Positions 8,650 to 15,315 of a DNA stretch of 17,366 nt are shown here, one piece after another. Numbering within the stretch: position 1 is the stretch's first letter; every line of letters starts with the position of its first letter. The stretch is taken from contig DNXM01000234.1 of NCBI GenBank assembly GCA_003505905.1, positions 1-17,366 of the forward strand, read 5' to 3'. This stretch comes from Oscillospiraceae bacterium. Lineage in GTDB: Bacteria > Bacillota > Clostridia > Oscillospirales > Acutalibacteraceae. The position numbers were made by a program, and so were the translations under genes. A model generated the notes under the pieces. That model saw only the letters and a program-made list of their open reading frames with translations. It was not told the origin of the DNA and ran no database searches.

Positions 8650-9642
8650 TCAGCAATCAGTCAATGTTGCCGCCATGACGGCTTTGATGGTGTGCAGGCG
8701 GTTTTCCGCTTCTTGGAACACGACGGAAGCTTCGCTTTCAAACACTTCATTGGTCACTTCCATGTTTTCACGCCCGAACTTTTCACACATCTCTTTGCCG
8801 ACGGCAGTTTCTTTGTCGTGATAAGCTGGCAGGCAGTGCATGAACACCGCATTGTCATTCGCCAAGCTCATCAGCTTTGCGTTCACTTCATAGGGGGCAA
8901 GGTCCTTGACCCGTTTTTCCCAAACCTCAATAGGTTCGCCCATGGATACCCAAACATCGGTGTAGATGACATTCGCGCCTTTTACGGCTTCCTGTGGGTC
9001 TTCGCACAGCGTAATGCTGCCGCCGCTTTCTCCGGCTAACTCTTCGCAGGTCTTGACCAATTTGGGGTCGGGGAAGTATTCTTTCGGTGCGCAGGCGATG
9101 AAATGCAGTCCGAGCTTGGCGCAGCCGACCATCAGCGAATTGCCCATATTAAAGCGGGAGTCACCCATGTAAACAAATTTGATGCCCTTCAAATAACCGA
9201 AAATTTCACGAACGGTGAGCATATCGGCGAGAATTTGAGTCGGATGGAATTCATCGGTCAGTCCGTTCCAAACGGGCACATCGGCATATTTTGCCAATGC
9301 TTCCACTCTTGCCTGACCGAACCCACGGTATTCGATGCCGTCAAACATACTTCCCAACACACGGGCTGTGTCGGCGATGCTTTCTTTTTTGCCGATTTGC
9401 GAACCGCTCGGGTCAAGGTAGGTGCAGCCCATACCGAGGTCTTTTGCCGCCACTTCAAAGGCACAGCGTGTGCGTGTGCTCGTCTTTTCAAAAATCAGCG
9501 CAACATTTTTGCCCTCGCACATTTTGTGCGGAATGCCTGCCTTTTTCTTGGCTTTCAGCTCGGCGGCAAGGTCAATCATATACAGAATTTCTTCACTTGA
9601 AAAATCAAGCAATTTCAAAAAATCTTTTCCTTTTAAGTTCAT
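8650..9642 (-). CDS. argF: Ornithine carbamoyltransferase
   Basis: At 330 residues this has the normal length for ornithine carbamoyltransferase (EC 2.1.3.3), which joins carbamoyl phosphate and ornithine to give citrulline in the cytoplasm. The carbamoyl phosphate site STRTR is at residues 55-59, HPTQ at 133-136, the ornithine loop DVWVSMG at 229-235, and the catalytic HCLPA at 269-273. It is the last gene of the operon: its ATG comes 1 nt after the argD stop, with GGAGAA as ribosome binding site. The terminator sits just past its TGA. A catabolic arginine-deiminase version (arcB) has the same motifs, but the argCJBD context makes the anabolic role far more likely. Confidence 0.96.
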   Translation of the reverse strand: MNLKGKDFLKLLDFSSEEILYMIDLAAELKAKKKAGIPHKMCEGKNVALIFEKTSTRTRCAFEVAAKDLGMGCTYLDPSGSQIGKKESIADTARVLGSMFDGIEYRGFGQARVEALAKYADVPVWNGLTDEFHPTQILADMLTVREIFGYLKGIKFVYMGDSRFNMGNSLMVGCAKLGLHFIACAPKEYFPDPKLVKTCEELAGESGGSITLCEDPQEAVKGANVIYTDVWVSMGEPIEVWEKRVKDLAPYEVNAKLMSLANDNAVFMHCLPAYHDKETAVGKEMCEKFGRENMEVTNEVFESEASVVFQEAENRLHTIKAVMAATLTDC

Positions 9643-9643
9643 A

Positions 9644-10813
9644 TCAGTTCTCCTTCACAGCGGCTTTTTTCAGCACTTCCAATGCCTTTTTCAGTTGTTC
9701 CGTCGGAATATTCAACGCAGGAAGCAGGCGCACCTTGTCCTTTGCTTTAATCGGCAGAACACCGTTCGCCATGCAGTCTTTGATGACTTCGGATGCGTCC
9801 CGTTCGGTTTTTATGCCAATCATCAAGCCCATGCCGTCGACCGAAATTATGCCCGGTTGACCGTTGAGCGTATCGAAAATCAAAGTCGATTTTTCCTTGA
9901 CTTCTTTCAATAACGCTTCGTCAATACGCTCCAACACGGAAACTGCGGCGGCGGCGCAAACGGGATTACCGCCGAAGGTCGAGCCGTGACTGCCGGGTGT
10001 CAGCACATCCTGCACCTTTTCGCCGAGCATGGTTGCGCCGAGCGGCAGACCGCCGGCAAGCCCTTTTGCGGTGGAAACCACATCGGGCTGAATGGCGTAA
10101 TTCATGTACGCATACAGTTCACCGCTTCTTCCGTTACCGCATTGCACTTCATCACACATAAGCACGACATCGTATTCTTCGCACAGCTTGGCAACGCCTT
10201 TCACAAAGCTTTCTTCAAGCGGCAGAACGCCACCCTCGCCTTGGACAATTTCCATGAGAATGCCTGCGGGCTTTTCGGTTTTGAAGGCTTCCTCAACCGC
10301 TTCCAAATCATTGGCAGGCACCGAAACAAAGCCCGGCGTTAAGGGTGTGAAATCCTTGTGGAACACCTCTTGTCCCGTGGCGGCAAGCGTGGTGAGCGTG
10401 CGCCCGTGAAAGCTGTTGATAAGTGTAACAATCGTGTTGTATTCTTTGCCTTTTTTCTCGCATGCGTATTTTCTTGCCACTTTGATGGCACATTCATTTG
10501 CTTCTGCGCCGGAATTTGAGAAGAAAACTTTTTTCATTCCCGTGCGTTCGCAGAGCATTTGTGCCAATTTTGCACACGGCTCGGAATAATACAGGTTGGA
10601 GGTGTGTTGCAGGGTGGAGGCTTGGTTGGCAACGGCCTGCGCCCAGGCATCGTCCGCATAGCCGAAGGTGTTGACGGCAATGCCTGTGGCGAGGTCAATG
10701 TATTCGTTTCCGTTTTCGTCCCACACCAAAGAGCCTTTTCCTTTGACCAGTGCCAAATCGAAACGACCGTAGGTGTGCGCAATGAATCGGTTGTCGGTTT
10801 GTTTGATATTCAT
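9644..10813 (-). CDS. argD: Acetylornithine aminotransferase
   Basis: This class III pyridoxal-phosphate aminotransferase (EC 2.6.1.11) converts N-acetylglutamate semialdehyde and glutamate to N2-acetylornithine and 2-oxoglutarate. Counting from ATG 10813 it has 389 residues. The cofactor-phosphate segment SNSGAEANE is near residue 102, INSFHGRT near 135, the cofactor aspartate is in DEVQ near 221, and the Schiff-base lysine is at about 250 in [16 protein letters not shown] at 10822 that overlaps the argB stop would add three residues. The ATG is preferred because its product begins like typical family members and AAAGAG sits 8 nt upstream, a better spacing than the GTG has. The gene lies 5 nt after argB, so translation is probably coupled. 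Confidence 0.95.
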   Translation of the reverse strand: MNIKQTDNRFIAHTYGRFDLALVKGKGSLVWDENGNEYIDLATGIAVNTFGYADDAWAQAVANQASTLQHTSNLYYSEPCAKLAQMLCERTGMKKVFFSNSGAEANECAIKVARKYACEKKGKEYNTIVTLINSFHGRTLTTLAATGQEVFHKDFTPLTPGFVSVPANDLEAVEEAFKTEKPAGILMEIVQGEGGVLPLEESFVKGVAKLCEEYDVVLMCDEVQCGNGRSGELYAYMNYAIQPDVVSTAKGLAGGLPLGATMLGEKVQDVLTPGSHGSTFGGNPVCAAAAVSVLERIDEALLKEVKEKSTLIFDTLNGQPGIISVDGMGLMIGIKTERDASEVIKDCMANGVLPIKAKDKVRLLPALNIPTEQLKKALEVLKKAAVKEN

Positions 10814-10818
10814 TTGAA

Positions 10819-11676
10819 TCACTCTTTCGTAAACATGGTACCAATGCCTTCGTTGGTCAGCATTTCAATCAAAATGGCGTGGGGAATGCGTCCGTCAATG
10901 ATGAACACACGGTTTACGCCCCATTCAATGGCATCGGTGCAGCATTTTGTTTTCGGAATCATACCGCCCGAAATAATTCCATCGTCCAACAGCTGCTGCA
11001 TTTCACCGCACTTGATGGCAGGAATTAAGCTGTTCGGGTCATTCACATTCCGCATGACGCCGGCAATGTCGGTCAAGCTGATTAAGCTTTCCGCACCGAG
11101 CTTTCCGGCAATTTTTGCAGCCGCCGTGTCGGCGTTAATGTTATAGGTGTTGCCGCTTTTGTCACACGCAATGGTGGAAATCACGGGGATATAGCCCTTT
11201 TCAATCACATCCAAAATCGGCTGAACATTTACATCGGTAATTTCGCCAACAAAGCCGAGCTGTTCGTCTTTGGTTGTGGCTTCAATCATCTGTCCGTCAA
11301 TGCCCGAAAGACCGATGGCGTTGCCGCCCTTGGTTTCAATCAGGTTGACCAAGGATTTGTTGACCTTGCCTGCCAAAACCATTTGCACAATGTCGATGGT
11401 TTCATCATCGGTTACACGCAAACCGTTGACAAATTCACTCTTTTTGCCGATTTTTTGCAGCATATCGTTAATTTCTGGTCCTCCGCCGTGAACCAGCACG
11501 ACCTTGACGCCGATGAGTGAGAGCAGAACAATGTCACGAATGACGGAATCCTTCAGCTCTTCGTTAATCATGGCGTTGCCGCCGTATTTGATGACCACGA
11601 TTTTTCCCGTATATTCTTGAATGTAGGGGAGTGCGTGAACCAAAACTTTTGCACGCTGTGCATTGGAAATATCCAT
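10819..11676 (-). CDS. argB: Acetylglutamate kinase, probably arginine-sensitive type
   Basis: N-acetylglutamate kinase (EC 2.7.2.8) phosphorylates N-acetylglutamate. With the start at 11676 it has 285 residues: VVIKYGGNAM at 27-36 (catalytic lysine K30), LVHGGGPEI at 61-69, NINADTAAAKIAG at 179-191, and GGMIPK at 237-242. ATGs occur at 11688, 11682 and 11676. Only the last has GAGG at a normal 6-nt spacing, so it is chosen; the longest form adds four residues. The N-terminal helix before the kinase core (ISNAQRAKVL..) matches the extension seen in arginine-inhibited hexameric enzymes and absent from the short E. coli type. Feedback control at this step fits the ArgJ-based cycle, but inhibition itself is inferred. 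The gene starts within 16 nt of the argJ stop. Confidence 0.96.
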   Translation of the reverse strand: MDISNAQRAKVLVHALPYIQEYTGKIVVIKYGGNAMINEELKDSVIRDIVLLSLIGVKVVLVHGGGPEINDMLQKIGKKSEFVNGLRVTDDETIDIVQMVLAGKVNKSLVNLIETKGGNAIGLSGIDGQMIEATTKDEQLGFVGEITDVNVQPILDVIEKGYIPVISTIACDKSGNTYNINADTAAAKIAGKLGAESLISLTDIAGVMRNVNDPNSLIPAIKCGEMQQLLDDGIISGGMIPKTKCCTDAIEWGVNRVFIIDGRIPHAILIEMLTNEGIGTMFTKE

Positions 11677-11691
11677 ATTCATCCTCATTTC

Positions 11692-12903
11692 TCAAGTGCG
11701 GTAATCGCCGTTGATTTTCACATAGTCATAAGTCAAATCGCAACCCCATGCAGTGGAGCTTGCTTCGCCGTCGTTGAGGTGAATTAAGATTTCAATTTCG
11801 TTTTCGATCAGAACCTTTTTGGCAAGCTCTTCCGAAAAATCAATGCCCTCACCGTTTTGGCAAACATCCACCTGACCGGCACGGGAGGCGAATGAAACAT
11901 CTATCTTTTTCACATCGACCTGAGCCTTGCTGTAACCGATGGCGCAAAGCACACGACCCCAGTTGGCATCCGCACCGAACATGGCAGCTTTGGTCAAGGA
12001 CGAACAAATCACACTTTTGGCAACGGTTTTGGCGGTGGCAAGGTCTTTTGCGCCGTCCACCTTGCACTCCAACAGCTTGGTGGCACCCTCACCGTCACCG
12101 GCGATGCGGCGGCACAGATACACCGTTACCGTGTTTAACGCTTTCATGAAGGCTTTGAAGTCGTCATTTTCTTCGTCAATCATCGGGTTGCCTGCCATGC
12201 CATTGGCAAGCACGCAAACCATGTCGTTTGTCGATGTGTCGCCGTCCACAGACACCATGTTGAAGGTGTCGGCAATGTCACCGCTCAAAGCCTTTTGAAG
12301 CAGAGCAGGGGAAATGGCGCAGTCGGTGGTGATAAACACCAGCATGGTTGCCATGTCGGGATGAATCATGCCCGAGCCTTTGGCAATGCCGCCGATTTTG
12401 CAGGTTTTACCGCCGATTTCAAACTCGACTGCCACTTCTTTGAGCTTGGTGTCGGTGGTCATAATACCCTCTGCCGCTTCGGCAGAGTGATTGCCCAAAG
12501 CGCTGTGAAGCATCGGAATGCCGACCTTGAACGGTTCAATGCTCATCGGCAGACCGATTACGCCCGTAGATGCAACGACCACATCGCTTGCGTTCAAACT
12601 CAGCTCTTTTGCAAGTAATTCACAGGTTTCTTCTGCCAGTTCTTCGCCGCCTGTGTTGCAGGTGTTGGCGTTGCCGCTGTTGCAGATAACGGCCTGTGCA
12701 TAGCCGTCGGCAATGTGCTTTTTGGTGACCGTCAGCGGTGCGCCCTTGACCAAATTGGTGGTGTATACGGCGGCAGCCGCCGCTTTCGTTTCGCTGTAAA
12801 TCAGTGCAATATCACGCTTGGTTTTATTTTTACGAATTCCGCAATGAACGCCTGCGGCGGAAAAACCCTTCGCAGCGCAAATGCCGTTTGCAATCAGTTT
12901 CAT
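11692..12903 (-). CDS. argJ: Glutamate N-acetyltransferase/ornithine acetyltransferase
   Basis: This 403-residue ArgJ transfers the acetyl group from N-acetylornithine to glutamate, releasing ornithine and closing the acetyl cycle (EC 2.3.1.35). Many bifunctional members also use acetyl-CoA (EC 2.3.1.1). The ASTGVIG oxyanion segment is at 111-117. The self-cleavage site is in HPDMATML, where Thr186 becomes the N-terminal nucleophile of the beta chain. The conserved end NGDYRT is present. The ATG overlaps the argC stop as ATGA. A strong GGAGG (12910-12914) 6 nt upstream lies inside argC and encodes part of its C terminus. No argA or argE is in the window, so whether the enzyme is bifunctional cannot be told here. 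Confidence 0.96.
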   Translation of the reverse strand: MKLIANGICAAKGFSAAGVHCGIRKNKTKRDIALIYSETKAAAAAVYTTNLVKGAPLTVTKKHIADGYAQAVICNSGNANTCNTGGEELAEETCELLAKELSLNASDVVVASTGVIGLPMSIEPFKVGIPMLHSALGNHSAEAAEGIMTTDTKLKEVAVEFEIGGKTCKIGGIAKGSGMIHPDMATMLVFITTDCAISPALLQKALSGDIADTFNMVSVDGDTSTNDMVCVLANGMAGNPMIDEENDDFKAFMKALNTVTVYLCRRIAGDGEGATKLLECKVDGAKDLATAKTVAKSVICSSLTKAAMFGADANWGRVLCAIGYSKAQVDVKKIDVSFASRAGQVDVCQNGEGIDFSEELAKKVLIENEIEILIHLNDGEASSTAWGCDLTYDYVKINGDYRT

Positions 12904-13844
12904 TTGTTTCCTCCGAAAGATAAGTCAAGACCGAAAGAAGGGTCAAGACCGAGTTTTATGTTCATACATTCAATGGCTGTGCCCGATGCGCCTTTGCCGA
13001 GGTTGTCGTAAGCGGCGCAGAGAATCATTCTTTCATCATTGCCGTATGCGGTTACCGCCATAGTGTCCTTGCCTGAAAGAGCACAGGCGTTGAGAAAGCC
13101 GTTTTCGGAACAATCCTCATAATAAACCATTGAACCGTTGTAGGCGGCTTTCAAGGTTTCCTGTATCTGTTCAAGCGTCGCACCGTTAAGCTGTTCTCGG
13201 TGAATGGGAACAGTTACCTGCATTCCACTGTAAAAATCGCCGACCACTGGGCAAAACACCGGTGGAACCGCTATGCCGGTTTGTGCGGTCATTTCTTTTA
13301 GGTGTTTGTGCATTTGCGTTAAGCCGTACTGCCTTGGCGCATGAAGCAGCGCATCTCGTTCGGAGGCTTCGTATTGCTCAATCATTTTTTTGCCGCCGCC
13401 GCTGTATCCGGTCAAAGAGAAGCAGGAAAGCGGAGCGGTGTTTTTGAGCAGGTTCGCTTGCATGAGCGGATGAACCAAGGCAATGAAGCCGCTTGCGTGG
13501 CACCCGGGGGAAGCAATGCGGCAGGAGTTTTGAATGGCGGAAAAGTGCTTTGCCGATAACTCGGGAAAACCGTATGCCCAATCGGGGTTGGTGCGGTGAG
13601 CAGTGGATGTGTCAATCAGCACGGTGTTGCTGTCTTTTGCTAACATAGCCGATTCTTTTGCCGCTTCATCCGGCAAGCAGAGAAAGGCGATGTCCGCCTG
13701 CGCAATGGCTTCCTTGCGGTATAACGGGTCCTTTCGTTTTTCGTCCGGCAAAACGAAAAGCTCCAAGTCCTTTCGCTTTTCCAGGCGCTCTTGAATTCTT
13801 AACCCGGTTGTTCCGGCACTGCCGTCAATAAAGATTCTTTTCAT
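12900..13844 (-). CDS. argC: N-acetyl-gamma-glutamyl-phosphate reductase, short type
   Basis: This 314-residue protein reduces N-acetylglutamyl phosphate to the semialdehyde with NADPH (EC 1.2.1.38). The dinucleotide-binding loop GSAGTTG is at residues 8-14 and the catalytic cysteine is Cys115 in SPGCHASGF. The glycine-rich YSGGGKK follows. The length and the SPGCHA active site fit the shorter ArgC class (about 310 residues) rather than the roughly 345-residue class with NPGCYPT. First gene of the operon; ATG at 13842-13844 with AGGTGA six nt upstream. Its last codons overlap the argJ start. Confidence 0.94.
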   Translation of the reverse strand: MKRIFIDGSAGTTGLRIQERLEKRKDLELFVLPDEKRKDPLYRKEAIAQADIAFLCLPDEAAKESAMLAKDSNTVLIDTSTAHRTNPDWAYGFPELSAKHFSAIQNSCRIASPGCHASGFIALVHPLMQANLLKNTAPLSCFSLTGYSGGGKKMIEQYEASERDALLHAPRQYGLTQMHKHLKEMTAQTGIAVPPVFCPVVGDFYSGMQVTVPIHREQLNGATLEQIQETLKAAYNGSMVYYEDCSENGFLNACALSGKDTMAVTAYGNDERMILCAAYDNLGKGASGTAIECMNIKLGLDPSFGLDLSFGGNK

Positions 13845-13855
13845 TTTGTTTCACC

Positions 13856-13870
13856 TGTAATATTATCACA
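13856..13870 (-). promoter_or_regulatory. Second palindrome in the argC leader (candidate operator 2)
   Basis: TGTGATAATATTACA is symmetric at 12 of 14 non-central positions and shares the GTGATA core with the palindrome in the promoter. It lies about 10-24 nt past the predicted transcription start, and its end touches the AGGTGA ribosome binding site of argC. The centres of the two palindromes are 34 bp apart, near three helical turns. A paired-operator arrangement is inferred. Confidence 0.4.
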
Positions 13871-13885
13871 AAATAAGATGCTTGT

Positions 13886-13914
13886 ATTATATCACGGTGT
13901 GATAATATATGCAA
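13886..13914 (-). promoter_or_regulatory. Sigma-A-like promoter of the argCJBDF operon
   Basis: On the minus strand TTGCAT (13914-13909) is followed after 17 nt by a perfect TATAAT (13891-13886). The predicted start near 13879 leaves a leader of about 35 nt, too short for a riboswitch or T-box. It is the only good promoter match in the AT-rich 214-nt gap before argC. Confidence 0.75.
13890..13904 (-). promoter_or_regulatory. Perfect palindrome in the argC promoter (candidate operator 1)
   Basis: TATCAC-ACC-GTGATA is a perfect inverted repeat with 6-bp arms. It fills part of the -35/-10 spacer and runs two bases into the -10 box. A protein bound there would block RNA polymerase. It does not match the usual ArgR box, whose half sites are built on TGAAT/ATTCA, so the regulator is not identified. 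Confidence 0.5.
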
Positions 13915-14004
13915 CAAAATTGAATATAAAACAACAAGTTTGGACAATTGATGAAAAAAGCCTTGATAATTCGTATGGATTTGTGCAACTTTTGTTATCT
14001 TCCG

Positions 14005-14042
14005 TAAAAAAATGCACACGGCAGTATCGTTACCGTGTGCAT
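14005..14042 (-). terminator. Intrinsic terminator after the AI-2E family gene
   Basis: A perfect 10-bp stem, ATGCACACGG/CCGTGTGCAT (14012-14021 with 14033-14042), has an 11-nt loop and is followed on the minus strand by a run of seven T residues. It lies 16 nt past the stop of the AI-2E gene and isolates it from the arg operon promoter. Canonical form. Confidence 0.88.
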
Positions 14043-14058
14043 GGGTTGGTTATGAGGC

Positions 14059-15255
14059 TTATTCGCTTTTTTCGGCAGTCTTTTTTGCCTGCGGATTCGG
14101 TTTATCCGATTCGGTCGGATTGAGGTTGTTTTTTCGTCTATCAAGCATCGGGAGAATGGTTTCCTGATACAAAATCGTGAAGATTGCACCAAACGGAATG
14201 GAAAGAAGAATGCCGAGAATGCCTGCCAATTTTCCGCCGATGATGATGAGCACCAAGGTCCATGCCGCCGGAATCCCGAGAGAATCCTTGAACAAAATCG
14301 GCTTGAGGAGCATTCCGTCAATTCCCTGAAGAACACACATGAAAATAAAGAAAATCAAGGCGTTTACAGGCTTGTCCAAAACCAAAAAGAATACACCGAT
14401 GCCCGTACCAATCATCGGACCGAAGGTCGGCAGAATATTGGTGATGGCAACAATCGCCGCCAAGAGCGGAGCATAAGGAATGCGCATAATCAGCATGAAA
14501 ATCAGCACGCACGTGCCGATAATCAGCGCATCAAGCAGTGTACAGCCGACATAGCGGATAAAGATGCGGTTACAATTGGAAAGCAGTTTGTTGTGTTGCT
14601 CCAACTTTTCTTTTTTCCAAATGGCACAGCGCACTTTTTCAAGCCCCTTGAGCAAGCTCTTTTCCGAGGAAAGGAAGCAAAAGCCAAAGAGAATACCGAC
14701 CAGCCAATTCGATACGCTTGTACCGATATTGCCGACCGTGCTCATAATTGCTTTTGAGTTGTTTTTCAGCGAATTGAGTAGGGAAGAGAGCGATTTATTC
14801 AGCAATTTTTCCTGGTCGGCAAAATTGAACCTTATGTTGTGCGAAGCAGCAAAGGTCGATGCTTTTTTCAGCAATGAGCTTGCCATTGCCGTGTATTCAT
14901 CCCATTTGCCAATCAAATTGGAAACGCTTTTGATGAGGGACGGAATCAGCGCAACCAGAAGCAAGGCTACCAACAGCACAAAGCAGATAATTGCGCCGAT
15001 GACACCTGCGGAATGTCTTGCGGTTTCCGACTTGATTTTTTTAAAAACCCTGTTTTCGAAGAAATCCTCAATCGGGTTGACTAAATAGGCAACCACAATA
15101 CCAATCAAAACAGGGGAAAATAAGCGGAACACTGAGCCGATTCCCTGCCACACGGCACCGAAATGACTCAATAGCAGGTAGAGGAGAACGGCACTGCATG
15201 AGGCAACGGTGTATGCAGCCCAAGGTCTGGACAGAATGTTTGCAAATCGTTTCAT
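14059..15255 (-). CDS. AI-2E family (YtvI/YueF-like) membrane transport protein
   Basis: A 398-residue polytopic protein of the AI-2E transporter family (PF01594), with about eight hydrophobic segments: roughly residues 14-32, 43-62, 84-106, 177-197, 235-258, 263-296, 297-315 and 328-364. A polar, probably external or peripheral stretch lies at 107-170. Family marks are ITNILPTFGPMIG (271-283) and the C-terminal run KP.L....LGIPA...L.....GGKLAGILGI. Members have been reported to export autoinducer-2 or to act in cation/proton exchange; the substrate here is unknown. The tail after 372 is charged and cytoplasmic-like. The start at 15255 is chosen over 15306 because it has GGAG 5 nt upstream, while the longer version would translate through the hairpin at 15280-15310. 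It follows the hydrolase gene with no room for its own promoter. Confidence 0.88.
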   Translation of the reverse strand: MKRFANILSRPWAAYTVASCSAVLLYLLLSHFGAVWQGIGSVFRLFSPVLIGIVVAYLVNPIEDFFENRVFKKIKSETARHSAGVIGAIICFVLLVALLLVALIPSLIKSVSNLIGKWDEYTAMASSLLKKASTFAASHNIRFNFADQEKLLNKSLSSLLNSLKNNSKAIMSTVGNIGTSVSNWLVGILFGFCFLSSEKSLLKGLEKVRCAIWKKEKLEQHNKLLSNCNRIFIRYVGCTLLDALIIGTCVLIFMLIMRIPYAPLLAAIVAITNILPTFGPMIGTGIGVFFLVLDKPVNALIFFIFMCVLQGIDGMLLKPILFKDSLGIPAAWTLVLIIIGGKLAGILGILLSIPFGAIFTILYQETILPMLDRRKNNLNPTESDKPNPQAKKTAEKSE

Positions 15256-15270
15256 GGTTTCTCCTTTCTC

Positions 15271-15310
15271 GGAAAGAAAAGCGGTGTTTTCCGCCGGGGA
15301 GAACACCGCT
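15271..15310 (-). terminator. Hairpin with T-tract between hydrolase and AI-2E genes: terminator or attenuator
   Basis: On the minus strand a 13-bp stem (15280-15292 with 15298-15310, one G-T pair, 5-nt loop) is followed by TTTTCTTTCC. It begins 5 nt after the hydrolase stop and its T-tract ends only a few bases before the AI-2E ribosome binding site (GGAG, 15264-15261). It has the form of a strong intrinsic terminator. Since no promoter fits between it and the next gene, it may allow partial readthrough. Confidence 0.8.
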
Positions 15311-15315
15311 GAAGG

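Noticed and set aside
8650..9642. Catabolic ornithine carbamoyltransferase (arcB)
   Set aside because: The gene is the last member of an argCJBD operon with 1-nt spacing, and no arcA or arcC is nearby.
13856..13904. ArgR (ARG box), NrdR or CRP-type identity for the argC palindromes
   Set aside because: The half sites do not match TGAAT/ATTCA or the NrdR box, and the CRP-like TGTGA arm has the wrong spacing and an imperfect partner. They are left as unassigned operators.
13915..14004. Small gene or RNA in the AT-rich gap between argC and the AI-2E terminator
   Set aside because: No frame with a ribosome binding site, no strong fold beyond the terminator and no promoter pair facing it were seen.
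15256..15306. Upstream ATG at 15306 for the AI-2E gene
   Set aside because: It would put the hairpin and T-tract inside the coding region and lacks a ribosome binding site, whereas the ATG at 15255 has a good one and gives the normal N terminus.
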